The notes under the pieces: generated by a model
What the model was told of the DNA's origin: nothing
Seen by the model: the letters and a program-made list of their open reading frames with translations, nothing else
Database searches by the model: none
Made by a program: the position numbers and the translations under genes
Part shown: piece by piece, positions 42,837 through 51,636 of the stretch
How the letters are laid out: each line of letters begins with the position of its first letter
Numbering within the stretch: position 1 is the first letter of the stretch
DNA from: an uncultured Acidobacteriota bacterium
Lineage (GTDB): Bacteria; Acidobacteriota; UBA6911; CAINFC01
Direction: 5' to 3'
Length of the DNA stretch: 62,187 nucleotides
Assembly (NCBI GenBank): GCA_903847975.1
Contig: CAINFC010000265.1
Location: 1 to 62,187 of the forward strand

Positions 42837-45800
42837 ATGAAAAATCCATACAAAACCACGCGCGGATCCGCTCCCCGGATCTGCTCCCCGCACCTGTTCC
42901 TTCTGTTCCTTTCGGTATTCGCCTGGGCACTGATTTCCGTTGTGGCGCAACCCAATCGTTTCGCGCGCGATCCGCGGCAGCCTGTCGATGAAGAATACGG
43001 AAAAAAGATTCGGGAATACACCACGGAAAGCTATTTTCTATCTCCGCTGGTCGATTACCTTCCCGCCTCGGGAAAAGTCCCCACACCCAAAGCCGTACTG
43101 GGTGATATCGCCGGAGCCCCTGGCAAGCTGCCCTACACGGCGGAGGTACATGAATATATGCGATTGCTGGCCAAAGCCAGCCCATCGCGGGTAAAAGTAA
43201 TTTCCCTGGGCCAGTCCGAAGAGGGAAGGGAAATGATCGCAGTGGCCATTGCCTCCGAGCAGGTCATGGCGCAGATGGAGGAGAACCGGCTGCGTCTGGA
43301 GCGGCTGGCCGACCCGCGGCGCATCGCCAGGGAAGAGGATGCCGACCGCCTGGTGGAGCAGAGCGTTCCCGTCTACTACATCACCGGATCGCTGCATGCC
43401 CAGGAGACCGGCGCTCCGACGGCCCTGATGGAGCTGGCCTACCGGCTGACCGTGGACGAGAGCCCTTACATCAAAGCCATTCGCAGCAGTGTGATCACCC
43501 TGATCACCCCGGTGGTGGAAACCGACGGCCGCGATCGACACGTGGATATCTACAACTGGCATCTGGCCAATCCCCAGCTGACCTGGCCGCAGACCATATA
43601 CTGGGGCAAATATGTCGTTCATGACAACAATCGGGATGCCATGGCTGCTACCCTGGCCCTTACCCGCCATATCATTCGCCTGGTGGTACGGGAAAAGGTG
43701 CAGGTGCTGCACGACCTTCACGAATCGGTCCCCTACCTCTACGATAACACCGTGGGAGACGGGCCCTATAACGCCTGGGTGGACCCCATCCTGACCGACG
43801 AGTGGCAGATGCTCGGATGGAACAACATGGCCGAGCTGACCAAATTCGGCATGCCCGGAGCATTCGCCCACGGAACCTTTGACACCTGGTCGCCGGGATA
43901 TCTGATGTTCATCGGGGCCATGCACAACGGCATCAGCCGGCTCTACGAAACCTTCGGCAACGCCGGAGCCGACACGGTGGAAAGGAAGCTGCAGCCCGGA
44001 GAATACGCGCGTACCTGGTACCGGCAAAATCCGCCCCTGGCCAAGGCCCGCTGGTCGCAGCGCAACAACAACAACTATCAGCAGACCGGGCTGCTGACCG
44101 CCCTTTCCTACTTCGGCAACAATAACAAACTGTTCCTCAAGAATTTTTATCTGAAGAGCAAGCGGTCCATCGACAAAGCCCGCGCGGAAGGGCCGGCGGC
44201 TTATGTCCTGCCGGCCGACGAACCAAGACCCGGAGCCCAGGCGGAGATGCTCCGCGTGCTGCAGCGGCAGGCCGTGGAGATTTACCGGGCCACCGCTCCT
44301 TTCACCGTAAGCCAGCCGGTAAAAAAACGAAGCCGGGGAGGACCGGGGAATGAAAATGGCACCGAGGAAAAGCGGACCGGAGGCCGCTCCGCAGAAGAGG
44401 CAGCCAAGCCAGCCACCGAGCCGCGCCTCTTTGGCGCCGGGAGCTATGTGGTGCGCATGGATCAGCCCTACAGCCGGATTGCCGACGCTCTGCTCGATTA
44501 CCAGTACTGGAGCCCGAATGATCCCCAAAAGAGGCCATACGATGACACCGGGTGGACCTTCGGCGAGCTTTTCGGCGTACAGGTGGTCCGGGTTACGGAC
44601 GCTCAAGTCCTGGAAGCCGCTATGGAGAAGGTGGAGACGGTCACCGCGAACGGCCGGGTGAGCGCGACAGGGACCTGGTTCGCGGTGAATCAGGATGCCG
44701 ATCCTTCGCTGCTGGCCTTCCGGTACCGATTGCCAAAAGCGGACTTCGAAATTGCCGAGGAACCGTTCGAAGCCGCCGGGCGAAAGTTCGGGCGCGGTTC
44801 CTTCCTGATTCAGGGCATCCCGGCGGCGGAGCTGGAGGCGGTCGGGGCTGAACTGGGCGTGCCGGCCTACGCGATGGAAGCAGCGCCACAGGTGAAAACG
44901 CATAAGGCCGGTCTGCCTCGAATCGGCTATGTGCATACCTGGATCTCCACCCAGGATGAAGGGTGGTGGCGGATGGAGCTGGACCGGCTGAAGATCCCTT
45001 ATGAATACATCAGCACGCAGGTATTGGCTCGCGAGCCGGACCTGCGTTCCCGTTGGGACGTTCTGTTGTTCCCGCCGGTCGGCCGGGGCGCCCAGGCAAT
45101 CATCAGCGGGATGCCTATGTGGCGGAACCCTCTTCCATGGAAAACCACTGCCCTGACCCCCAACATCGGCAAAATAGACTCGACCGACGATATGCGGCCC
45201 GGTTTGGGATGGGGTGGTTTGCAGAATCTGGATCGGTTCGTGCGTGGGGGCGGGGTGCTGATCGTGGCCAGCGACACCAGTCTTTTCGCCGGGAGCTACG
45301 GGCTCAGCCCCGGTCTATCGGTGCAGCAGCCCGCCCGCCTGCGAGCGCCCGGCACGGTCATGCGTGCCCGGGTGGTGGATGCCGCCAGTCCGATTGCCTA
45401 CGGCTACGGCGACAGCTTTTCCGTTTACTCCGCTCCGGGGATGATTTTCAGCGTATCCAACCTAACGGGTGGAAGGGGCGGAAGAGGGTTCGGAGACGGA
45501 GAGCGGGAGCGGCCCACCGGACGTGGAACGGCCGAGGATCCCGATCAGCCGCAGGGGAGGCCGGCGGTGGAGCCGGTTCCGGAGGATCCCAAGGGAGAGC
45601 CGTGGCAGGCGGCTCCGCTTACCGAAGAGCAGCTGCGCAATCCGGTTGGGGTCATCCCGCCCGCATCGCGGCCGAGAGTGGTGCTGCGGTATGGAGACAG
45701 CCGGGAGCTGCTGGTTTCCGGGCTGCTGGAAAACGGAAGCGAAATTGCTCAGAAGCCCATGGTGGTGGACGTTCCGCTGGAAAAGGGGCATGTGGTGCTT

Positions 45801-45914
45801 TTTGCCAACAACCCTATGTGGCGCGGTCAGACGCAGGGCAGCTACGCGCTGGTGTTCAATTCGATCCTGAACTATGACCACCTGGATGCCGGCCGGAAGT
45901 ACGATGAGAAATAA
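42837..45914 (+). CDS. Large secreted M14 family zinc peptidase
   Basis: A 1025-residue M14-superfamily protein. A hydrophobic N-terminal segment (about residues 19-37) acts as signal or anchor. Zinc ligands are H187-A-Q-E190 in GSLHAQETG, and H292/H295 in VLHDLHES supply the third ligand. After the catalytic domain (about 100-430) comes a linker rich in R, G and E (about 500-535), then an alpha/beta region (about 540-1010) resembling a glutamine-amidotransferase-like accessory domain, as in other Acidobacteriota M14 giants. It probably degrades peptides outside the cell. ATG 42837 was chosen because it starts the signal segment and coincides with the predicted transcription start; upstream codons lie in the promoter. 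Confidence 0.87.
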   Translation: MKNPYKTTRGSAPRICSPHLFLLFLSVFAWALISVVAQPNRFARDPRQPVDEEYGKKIREYTTESYFLSPLVDYLPASGKVPTPKAVLGDIAGAPGKLPYTAEVHEYMRLLAKASPSRVKVISLGQSEEGREMIAVAIASEQVMAQMEENRLRLERLADPRRIAREEDADRLVEQSVPVYYITGSLHAQETGAPTALMELAYRLTVDESPYIKAIRSSVITLITPVVETDGRDRHVDIYNWHLANPQLTWPQTIYWGKYVVHDNNRDAMAATLALTRHIIRLVVREKVQVLHDLHESVPYLYDNTVGDGPYNAWVDPILTDEWQMLGWNNMAELTKFGMPGAFAHGTFDTWSPGYLMFIGAMHNGISRLYETFGNAGADTVERKLQPGEYARTWYRQNPPLAKARWSQRNNNNYQQTGLLTALSYFGNNNKLFLKNFYLKSKRSIDKARAEGPAAYVLPADEPRPGAQAEMLRVLQRQAVEIYRATAPFTVSQPVKKRSRGGPGNENGTEEKRTGGRSAEEAAKPATEPRLFGAGSYVVRMDQPYSRIADALLDYQYWSPNDPQKRPYDDTGWTFGELFGVQVVRVTDAQVLEAAMEKVETVTANGRVSATGTWFAVNQDADPSLLAFRYRLPKADFEIAEEPFEAAGRKFGRGSFLIQGIPAAELEAVGAELGVPAYAMEAAPQVKTHKAGLPRIGYVHTWISTQDEGWWRMELDRLKIPYEYISTQVLAREPDLRSRWDVLLFPPVGRGAQAIISGMPMWRNPLPWKTTALTPNIGKIDSTDDMRPGLGWGGLQNLDRFVRGGGVLIVASDTSLFAGSYGLSPGLSVQQPARLRAPGTVMRARVVDAASPIAYGYGDSFSVYSAPGMIFSVSNLTGGRGGRGFGDGERERPTGRGTAEDPDQPQGRPAVEPVPEDPKGEPWQAAPLTEEQLRNPVGVIPPASRPRVVLRYGDSRELLVSGLLENGSEIAQKPMVVDVPLEKGHVVLFANNPMWRGQTQGSYALVFNSILNYDHLDAGRKYDEK

Positions 45915-46059
45915 AAGCGTGTGAAGGGTATGGCGGACGGTCGGGACCCGGCGTGTCCGACTCAAGGGGATGAAGGTGCATTCAGACCCAACCCTATCGG
46001 GACGGAAGAACATAATAATACCTGCTTCAGCACCATTATCTGCGCTGATAGCCTGGCAA

Positions 46060-46130
46060 AAAGTCTCGCATAGAAGCCTGAAGGGGAGAAATGATTCCAG
46101 CCCGGGTGAAGCCCCGGGAAGCGATGTCGT
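46060..46130. repeat. GC-rich hairpin repeat module
   Basis: Contains CCCGGG-TGAAGC-CCCGGG (46101-46118) after a GCCTGAAGGGG block. Such CCCGGG...GAAGCCCCGGG modules are typical of dispersed intergenic repeats in Acidobacteriota and Planctomycetota. Boundaries are approximate. Confidence 0.45.
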
Positions 46131-46254
46131 TTGGCGGATATCAGCCTCCTTTCATCTTTCGTTTTTAAGTTGGTTTTCGGGGGTTCCCATCCTTGACAAT
46201 CCGGCAAGAAGTCCCCGTCTGCTGACGACAAGCCCTTCCGCTTTTCTTCCAGCT

Positions 46255-46301
46255 CTTCCTTTCTTCCTGTAAGTCCAATCATTTCACAGGAAGAAGGGAA
46301 G
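46255..46301. repeat. 16-bp imperfect inverted repeat
   Basis: Arms 46255-46270 and 46286-46301 pair at 15 of 16 positions around a 15-base loop. The arms are C/T- and A/G-rich, so the RNA would form a long stem. It may end transcripts of the convergent genes. Confidence 0.5.
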
Positions 46302-46374
46302 ATCAGGAAGGAAGAATAAGGCCCTCCGGGTATTTCGGATGGGCAGAGGGTCTTTTGGCCGGGCCGTCAGTTTT

Positions 46375-46639
46375 GATGAAGGTGAAAAAAGTTGCGAAAG
46401 CCTGAAAGGGCTTCGTAACACAGCTTGGGGTTGGCGCGTTTCGCGCCTACCCCGGGCTGCGATCCGAAGGCGACAACCCTGAAAGGGTTGCGCAAAATCC
46501 AGGCATGCCAAGTGTTTGCGCAGCCCTTACAGGGCTGCCGGGTAAAATCCGCCGTCCCGGGGTAGCGCCTATGCGGCGCAACCCCGGGCTGTGATCCGGA
46601 ACCCCTTTCGGGGCCCCTGCCACTTTTGGCACCTTCATC
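46375..46639. mobile_element. MITE-like element with 21-bp terminal inverted repeats
   Basis: The ends GATGAAGGTG (46375-46384) and CACCTTCATC (46630-46639) are perfect 10-bp inverted repeats; extended to 21 bp they agree at about 18 positions. The 265-bp interior carries several hairpins, among them CAACCCT-GAA-AGGGTTG (46474-46490) and CAGCCCT-TAC-AGGGCTG (46521-46537), plus blocks shared with 4-47 and 130-201. No coding sequence is present, so it would need a transposase in trans. A REP-type element is the alternative. Confidence 0.55.
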
Positions 46640-46701
46640 AGCTTTGTTGCACTACCCTCAAAGGAGTCACGGGATCCTGGTGGAAAGGCGCCGGAACGGA
46701 T

Positions 46702-48237
46702 TCAGGGCTTTTGGGCGCCGGAAGGTTTTGGCGCCTGCTTTTTCAAAAACAGGACCAGGTCCATGTTTTTCAGGTCCTCTTCGCTCGGACTGCCGCCGTA
46801 CTGCTTCCAGAACAGCTTCTTGAGCGGGTTGACCTTCGGTCCCCTGGCGTTCTCATTCACCATAAGAGGGCGCGCGGATGCCCACCAGCGGTCGAAGCCG
46901 GAGGAAAGGGAAGCAACCACTTCCGGGTGAGAGGCGGCCACATCCGTCGTTTCCCCATAGTCGGCCTGCAGGTCAAACAGCTGCCAGTGGGGGGTCCGTC
47001 CCCCATCGATGGAAACCAGCTGCCACCGCTGGTTGCGGATAGCAGCGCCGCGGTATTTCCACTCCTCGGGGGAAGTGCCGAGCGGCCAGCGGCCCACATG
47101 AGTCACAAAGGTGCGATCCGTCCAGTCGGCGTCCGGGTTCGAAAGCAGGGGAACCAGGCTGCGGCCTTCAATTTGTTTTTTCTCACGCTTCCCAAGCCGT
47201 ACTCCGGCCAGGTCGGCCAGGGTGGGGAAGAAGTCGATATGCCCGGCCAGTCTGCGGACATCGGTGGGAGACAGATGCCCGGGCCAACGCCAGAAAGAGG
47301 AAGCCCGGGTGCCTCCAAGCCAGGGAGTGCCTTTCTGCCCACGCATGCCGGCGTTAAATATTTTCACTCCACCCGTACCTCCGTTGTCGTTCATAAAAAC
47401 GACCAGGGTGTCCTGTTCCAGTCCGAGCTCACTCAGACGAGTGAGCAGGCGGCCGATATTGTCGTCCAGATTGGCGAGCATGCCAAAATATTTGGCGGTT
47501 AGCGCATCGCTTACCTTGCCGGCATAGCGCGCTTCGTCCTCTGCACGGACCTGGTAGGGAGCGTGAGGGACGTTGGTGGAGATCCAGGCCAGAAAAGGAG
47601 TCCCCTTTTTCTGCTCTCCGATCCAGCGCATGGCCTGATCGAAGAACACGTCGGTGCAATATCCTTCCGTGCGCTGGAATTTGCCGTTATGAAGAAGGAC
47701 CGGAGAAAAATAGGTGTTTCCCGGGGCATCCCCGCAGCTGCCCGGATAGGTCTGCCCGATACCCCCGCAGCCGTGGATGAACATTTCCGCAAAGCCGCGG
47801 CGGCTGGGCCAGTAATCCGGGGCATCCCCGAGATGCCACTTGCCGAAAATGCCGGTGCGGTACCCGGCGGAGCGGAGCGCATCGGCCAGAGTGGAAGCCC
47901 GCAGGGAAAGGCGTTCGCGCTCCAGGATGGTGTGGGTAATGCCGTTTTTGAACTCATGGCGGCCGGTCAGCAGGGCGGAACGGGTCGGCGCACAGGTCGG
48001 GCTTACGTGGAAGTCGGTGAAACGGACCGATTCCCGGTGGAGCCGATCCAGGTTGGGAGTCCGGAGGACAGGATTCCCGTGGGCGGAAATATCGCCGTAG
48101 CCCTGGTCATCGGTGAGAACAAAGACAATATTAGGGCGGGAGCCGGAAAGGGGGGCAGGCGCCGGGAAAGTATTATCCAGGCAGGCTGCGAGGACAACGA
48201 GAAGCGAACCGATGTAAAAAAGCATGGCCTTGTTCAA
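46702..48237 (-). CDS. S1-family sulfatase, probable lipoprotein
   Basis: A formylglycine-type sulfatase of about 511 residues that should remove sulfate esters from glycans. The maturation motif is CAPTRSALLTGR with the modified cysteine at C82, after SRPNIVFVLTDDQGYGD, whose aspartates bind calcium. The N-terminal hydrophobic segment ends LVVLAAC, a lipobox, suggesting a membrane-anchored lipoprotein. The start is probably the TTG at 48237, because AGGAGG at 48249-48244 is six bases away; an ATG at 48264 (nine codons longer) is the alternative. It follows the sensor kinase stop by 30 bp, or by 3 bp from the longer start, so the two are cotranscribed. No maturase gene is in the window. Confidence 0.88.
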   Translation of the reverse strand: MNKAMLFYIGSLLVVLAACLDNTFPAPAPLSGSRPNIVFVLTDDQGYGDISAHGNPVLRTPNLDRLHRESVRFTDFHVSPTCAPTRSALLTGRHEFKNGITHTILERERLSLRASTLADALRSAGYRTGIFGKWHLGDAPDYWPSRRGFAEMFIHGCGGIGQTYPGSCGDAPGNTYFSPVLLHNGKFQRTEGYCTDVFFDQAMRWIGEQKKGTPFLAWISTNVPHAPYQVRAEDEARYAGKVSDALTAKYFGMLANLDDNIGRLLTRLSELGLEQDTLVVFMNDNGGTGGVKIFNAGMRGQKGTPWLGGTRASSFWRWPGHLSPTDVRRLAGHIDFFPTLADLAGVRLGKREKKQIEGRSLVPLLSNPDADWTDRTFVTHVGRWPLGTSPEEWKYRGAAIRNQRWQLVSIDGGRTPHWQLFDLQADYGETTDVAASHPEVVASLSSGFDRWWASARPLMVNENARGPKVNPLKKLFWKQYGGSPSEEDLKNMDLVLFLKKQAPKPSGAQKP

Positions 48238-48243
48238 TTTTCT

Positions 48244-48249
48244 CCTCCT
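48244..48249 (-). promoter_or_regulatory. AGGAGG ribosome site inside the longer sulfatase frame
   Basis: A perfect AGGAGG six bases before TTG 48237. It lies within the reading frame that would start at ATG 48264, so it argues for the TTG start. Confidence 0.5.
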
Positions 48250-48267
48250 GATCCCTATGCTCATTTT

Positions 48268-51200
48268 TTAGGAAGTTTCCAGGGCTTCACGGATTTTAGA
48301 TGCCAGTTCCCTGAGGGTGAAAGGCTTCTGGATGAAGTGTACTCCCGGTTCCAGTACCCCGTGATGGGCAATCACATCCGCCGGGTATCCCGACATGAAC
48401 AGCCGCTTGAGGCCCGGAAAACGGTTCAACAGGTTCTGCGCCAGATCATGACCGTTCATTTCCGGCATCACCACGTCGGTGACCAGCAGATCCAATTTCC
48501 CGCGGTAGGACTCGGCCAGGTGCAAAGCCTCCCGTGGGGAGGCGCAGGTGAGCACCGCATAACCCTGTCGCTCGAGGAGCAGGGCGGTCATTTTCAGGTT
48601 GGCCGGTTCATCTTCCACCAGGAGGATGGTTTCAAGGCCTTTGGCGGAGATCCCGCCAGGCCTGGCCTCGCATTCTGGCGATTCCGCGGTCCCGGAATAG
48701 CGGGGCAGGTAGATCGTGAAGCGGCTGCCGGAACCCGGCTCGCTGGAGACACGAATCACTCCCTCGTTCTGTTTGACGATTCCGTACACCGTGGCCAGCC
48801 CGAGCCCGGTCCCTTTGCCCAATTCCTTGGTGGTGAAAAAAGGTTCGAAAATGCTGGCCAGGACCTTTGGATCCATTCCGCACCCGTTGTCGGAAACCGC
48901 CATAAAAACATAGGGCCCGGCAGCCAGTCCCTCATTTTCGGAGCCGAATTTTTCATCGAAAACCATGGATCCGGTTTCGAGGGTGATCCGGCCGATCCCG
49001 GCAATGGCATCGCGGGCATTGACGATGAGGTTGGCCAGGATCTGGTCGATCTGCGAGGGGTCTATTCTTACGGGCAGCGGCCGGTTGGCCGGGAGCCACG
49101 CCAGCTCAATGTCCTCGCCGATCATGCGGCGCAGCATCTTGAACATTCCTTCCAGGGTTTCGTTTAAATCGAGCACCCGCGGCAGAACGGTTTGTTTGCG
49201 GGCAAAAGCCAGCAGCTGCCGGGTAATTTCCGCGGAGCGCTCCGCCGCCCGGCGAATCTCCTGCAGGTCGCTGTAAATGGCCTGGTCCGGTCCGGCCCGG
49301 TCCAGGGCCATCTCCGCGTGACCGAGGATGACTCCCAGCATATTGTTGAAGTCATGAGCGACTCCACCGGCCAGCCGTCCCACCGATTCCATCCTTTGGG
49401 CCTGGGTCAGCTGAGCCTGCAGTTTGGAATGCTCTTCCTCCGAGCGCTTGCGCTCGGTGATGTCCGGGAATACGGCGTAGGCGGCGATTCGCTCTCCGGC
49501 CTGATTGTAAATGGGCGAGGCGCTCACCAACTCCCAGCGCCGGTTTCCCCGCTTGGTAACGACGTAATACTCGCGGTTGTGGGTACATTCGCCGCGGGCC
49601 GCGCGGGCCAGGGGCATTTCTTCCAGCTTCTGCTGTCGGCCGGTGGCATCGTAATCCTGCCAGGTCTGAGGGAAGGCAAAAAGAGGCTGCCCGATATGCG
49701 AAGGTTCGTCAGCCACATCCAGAAATTCCAGGCATGCCGCGTTGGCGTAGCGCAGCACGGCATCGGGCAGGCTGATGAGCACCATGGGGATGGGAGTCTG
49801 GGCAAAAGCCGCATCCACCATGGCTTTGGCGTTGGCCAGGCTCAGTTCCGTCATTTGGCGTTTGGTGATGTCGCGGGTTACGCCGACAAATCCGCTGAGC
49901 CGGCCGTTCTTTTCGTGGATGGAGGAGGTGGAAAACTCAACCCACATTTCGCGGCCGTCCCGGTGAAAAACACGAATGGCGGCGGTGGCGCTGCGGTCTT
50001 CCTGGCCCTGAGAAAGTCCGGCGAACAGTTCCAGGACTGACGATAAATAGTCCGGATGCACGAACCGGCCCCAGTCCAGGTCGTTCCATTCTTCCAGGGG
50101 ATAGCCGAACAGTTTTTCGGTCGAAGGGGAGAGGTAGGTAAACCGTAGATCCGGACCCATGGCCCATATGGAATCGGAAGTGTTGTCGGCAATCAGCCGA
50201 TAGCGCTCCTCGCTCTCCCGTAACGTTTTCCTGGCTTGTCTGCTCTCGGTGATATCCTGTACCATGCCGATGGAGCAGCTCACCTTCCCGGTTTCATCCC
50301 TTTCATGTATGCAGCGCTCGTAGACATGCCGCACTTCGCCGGTATCCTTGCGGACAATCCGGTGTTCCACCTCGTAAGATTGGATTCCTTCCTGCAGAGA
50401 ATTGCGATAGGCGGCATGGACCGCCTCCCGGTCATCCGGGTGGACGGAAGCGAGAAAGGCTTCGTAGGTGGCGGCAAATTCCTGTGGCCGCTGCCCGAAA
50501 ATCCGATAGACCTCATCCGACCAGGCGAGCTGATTGGCGGAAAGATCCAGCTTCCAGCTGCCGATGTGGGCGATCTGCTGGGAGCGGGCCAGAAGAGCTT
50601 CGCTTTCGTGAAGCTGCCGGGTCCGGGCTTCCAGGCGCTTTTCAACCAGCAGAAGCGCACGCTCCCGGCGCGACCGGGCGCACAGCTCCAGGAGATAGGC
50701 CGGCTGAAATGGCTTGCGCAGGTAGGCGGCTGCGCCGCGCTTCATCCAATCCAGGGCCAGATCGGCGCTGGGATCGGTGGTCATCATGATGCACACGCCA
50801 GCGGGCATCTCGGCGTGCAGGCGGTCCAGAAGGGCGTCGCCGGAACCGTCCGGCAGGTGATAATCGATAATCAGTACTTCATAGGAGGTTTCGTCGATCT
50901 GCCGGTTGGCATCCGCCAGGGTCAGGGCCGTATCGGCGAGGTATCCGGCCGCGGAAAAGGCTTTGCGGAGGAGCTCGGAAAGAGTGGGACTGTCTTCTAC
51001 AATCAGAGTGCGCAAGGGAATCGGCTTTCGCTCTCCCCGGAGGATTTCTTTAATCTTTTCGACAAAAAAAGGGCCGTCCAGCGGGCATGGGAAAAAGGCA
51101 TCGGCTCCCAGATCCGCGGTAATACGCTCCGGGGAGTCGCCGGAAAAAGTGGCGGATACAACGAAGATGGGGACGGAGTTGAATCGGGGATACTCCGGGG

Positions 51201-51420
51201 AGCGCAGCAGCCGGCAGAACCGCCAGCCGTCGATGCCGGGCATATTCAGGTCGGTGATCACCAGGGCCGGCGAGGGATGGTGGGGAGCGTCATGCAGGGC
51301 GCTCTCCGCGCTGGAATAGATCCGTGGTTGGAGTCCCGCCTGGCGGATCAGTGGGGCCAGAAGAGCTAGCTGGGTGGCCGAATCGTTGACCACAACGGCG
51401 TGTAAGCAAGAATCGTGCAT
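48268..51420 (-). CDS. Multi-sensor hybrid kinase: REC-REC-PAS3-HK-REC
   Basis: A soluble hybrid histidine kinase of 1050 residues. Order: two receivers (about 5-125 with VITDLNMPG; 135-255 with LIIDYHLPDG), three PAS domains (about 280-400, 410-525, 540-660), a HisKA domain with VAHDFNNMLG, an ATPase domain with SDNGCGMDP and GTGLGLATVYG, and a terminal receiver (LVTDVVMPEMNGHD). ATG 51420 begins the first receiver and leaves room for a leader; an in-frame ATG at 51468 would lie only four bases past the -10. It sits between two sulfatase genes on the same strand, with the downstream one almost abutting, which suggests sensing tied to sulfated-glycan use. Confidence 0.85.
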   Translation of the reverse strand: MHDSCLHAVVVNDSATQLALLAPLIRQAGLQPRIYSSAESALHDAPHHPSPALVITDLNMPGIDGWRFCRLLRSPEYPRFNSVPIFVVSATFSGDSPERITADLGADAFFPCPLDGPFFVEKIKEILRGERKPIPLRTLIVEDSPTLSELLRKAFSAAGYLADTALTLADANRQIDETSYEVLIIDYHLPDGSGDALLDRLHAEMPAGVCIMMTTDPSADLALDWMKRGAAAYLRKPFQPAYLLELCARSRRERALLLVEKRLEARTRQLHESEALLARSQQIAHIGSWKLDLSANQLAWSDEVYRIFGQRPQEFAATYEAFLASVHPDDREAVHAAYRNSLQEGIQSYEVEHRIVRKDTGEVRHVYERCIHERDETGKVSCSIGMVQDITESRQARKTLRESEERYRLIADNTSDSIWAMGPDLRFTYLSPSTEKLFGYPLEEWNDLDWGRFVHPDYLSSVLELFAGLSQGQEDRSATAAIRVFHRDGREMWVEFSTSSIHEKNGRLSGFVGVTRDITKRQMTELSLANAKAMVDAAFAQTPIPMVLISLPDAVLRYANAACLEFLDVADEPSHIGQPLFAFPQTWQDYDATGRQQKLEEMPLARAARGECTHNREYYVVTKRGNRRWELVSASPIYNQAGERIAAYAVFPDITERKRSEEEHSKLQAQLTQAQRMESVGRLAGGVAHDFNNMLGVILGHAEMALDRAGPDQAIYSDLQEIRRAAERSAEITRQLLAFARKQTVLPRVLDLNETLEGMFKMLRRMIGEDIELAWLPANRPLPVRIDPSQIDQILANLIVNARDAIAGIGRITLETGSMVFDEKFGSENEGLAAGPYVFMAVSDNGCGMDPKVLASIFEPFFTTKELGKGTGLGLATVYGIVKQNEGVIRVSSEPGSGSRFTIYLPRYSGTAESPECEARPGGISAKGLETILLVEDEPANLKMTALLLERQGYAVLTCASPREALHLAESYRGKLDLLVTDVVMPEMNGHDLAQNLLNRFPGLKRLFMSGYPADVIAHHGVLEPGVHFIQKPFTLRELASKIREALETS

Positions 51421-51472
51421 TTTCGAACCTGTTGCTACCCCAGGAAACGACGATGAATCTGTTTCCATTTCG

Positions 51473-51502
51473 ATTTTAGGCGGTAAGTAGAAGGGCTGTC
51501 AA
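51473..51502 (-). promoter_or_regulatory. Promoter TTGACA-N18-TAAAAT, sensor kinase/sulfatase
   Basis: Minus strand -35 TTGACA (51502-51497), 18-bp spacer, -10 TAAAAT (51478-51473). Transcription should begin at about 51466-51468, leaving a leader of about 46 bases to ATG 51420, or none if ATG 51468 is used. Confidence 0.7.
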
Positions 51503-51636
51503 GCAGCGAGTCGGGCGGTTCCGTGAAATTGGAGTACGGGACTATGCTTCCTCCGCACCCTGTTTATGCGCTTCCGGGGGATCGGGGGCCGCGGGGGCCG
51601 TGCGTCGGCAGAATTCGTCCCGATCCGCAGCTAGTT

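Larger units (their letters stand above)
45915..46701. other. 787-bp intergenic repeat cluster
   Basis: This gap between a plus-strand peptidase and a convergent sulfatase holds no supported gene. It contains a GATGAAGGTG motif (45969-45978), a CCCGGG-TGAAGC-CCCGGG hairpin (46101-46118), a 16-bp imperfect inverted repeat (46255-46301) and a MITE-like element (46375-46639). Confidence 0.75.

Noticed and set aside
45970-46272. Open frame of 100 codons in the repeat cluster
   Set aside because: It runs through repeat modules and inverted repeats, without protein-like composition or a ribosome site.
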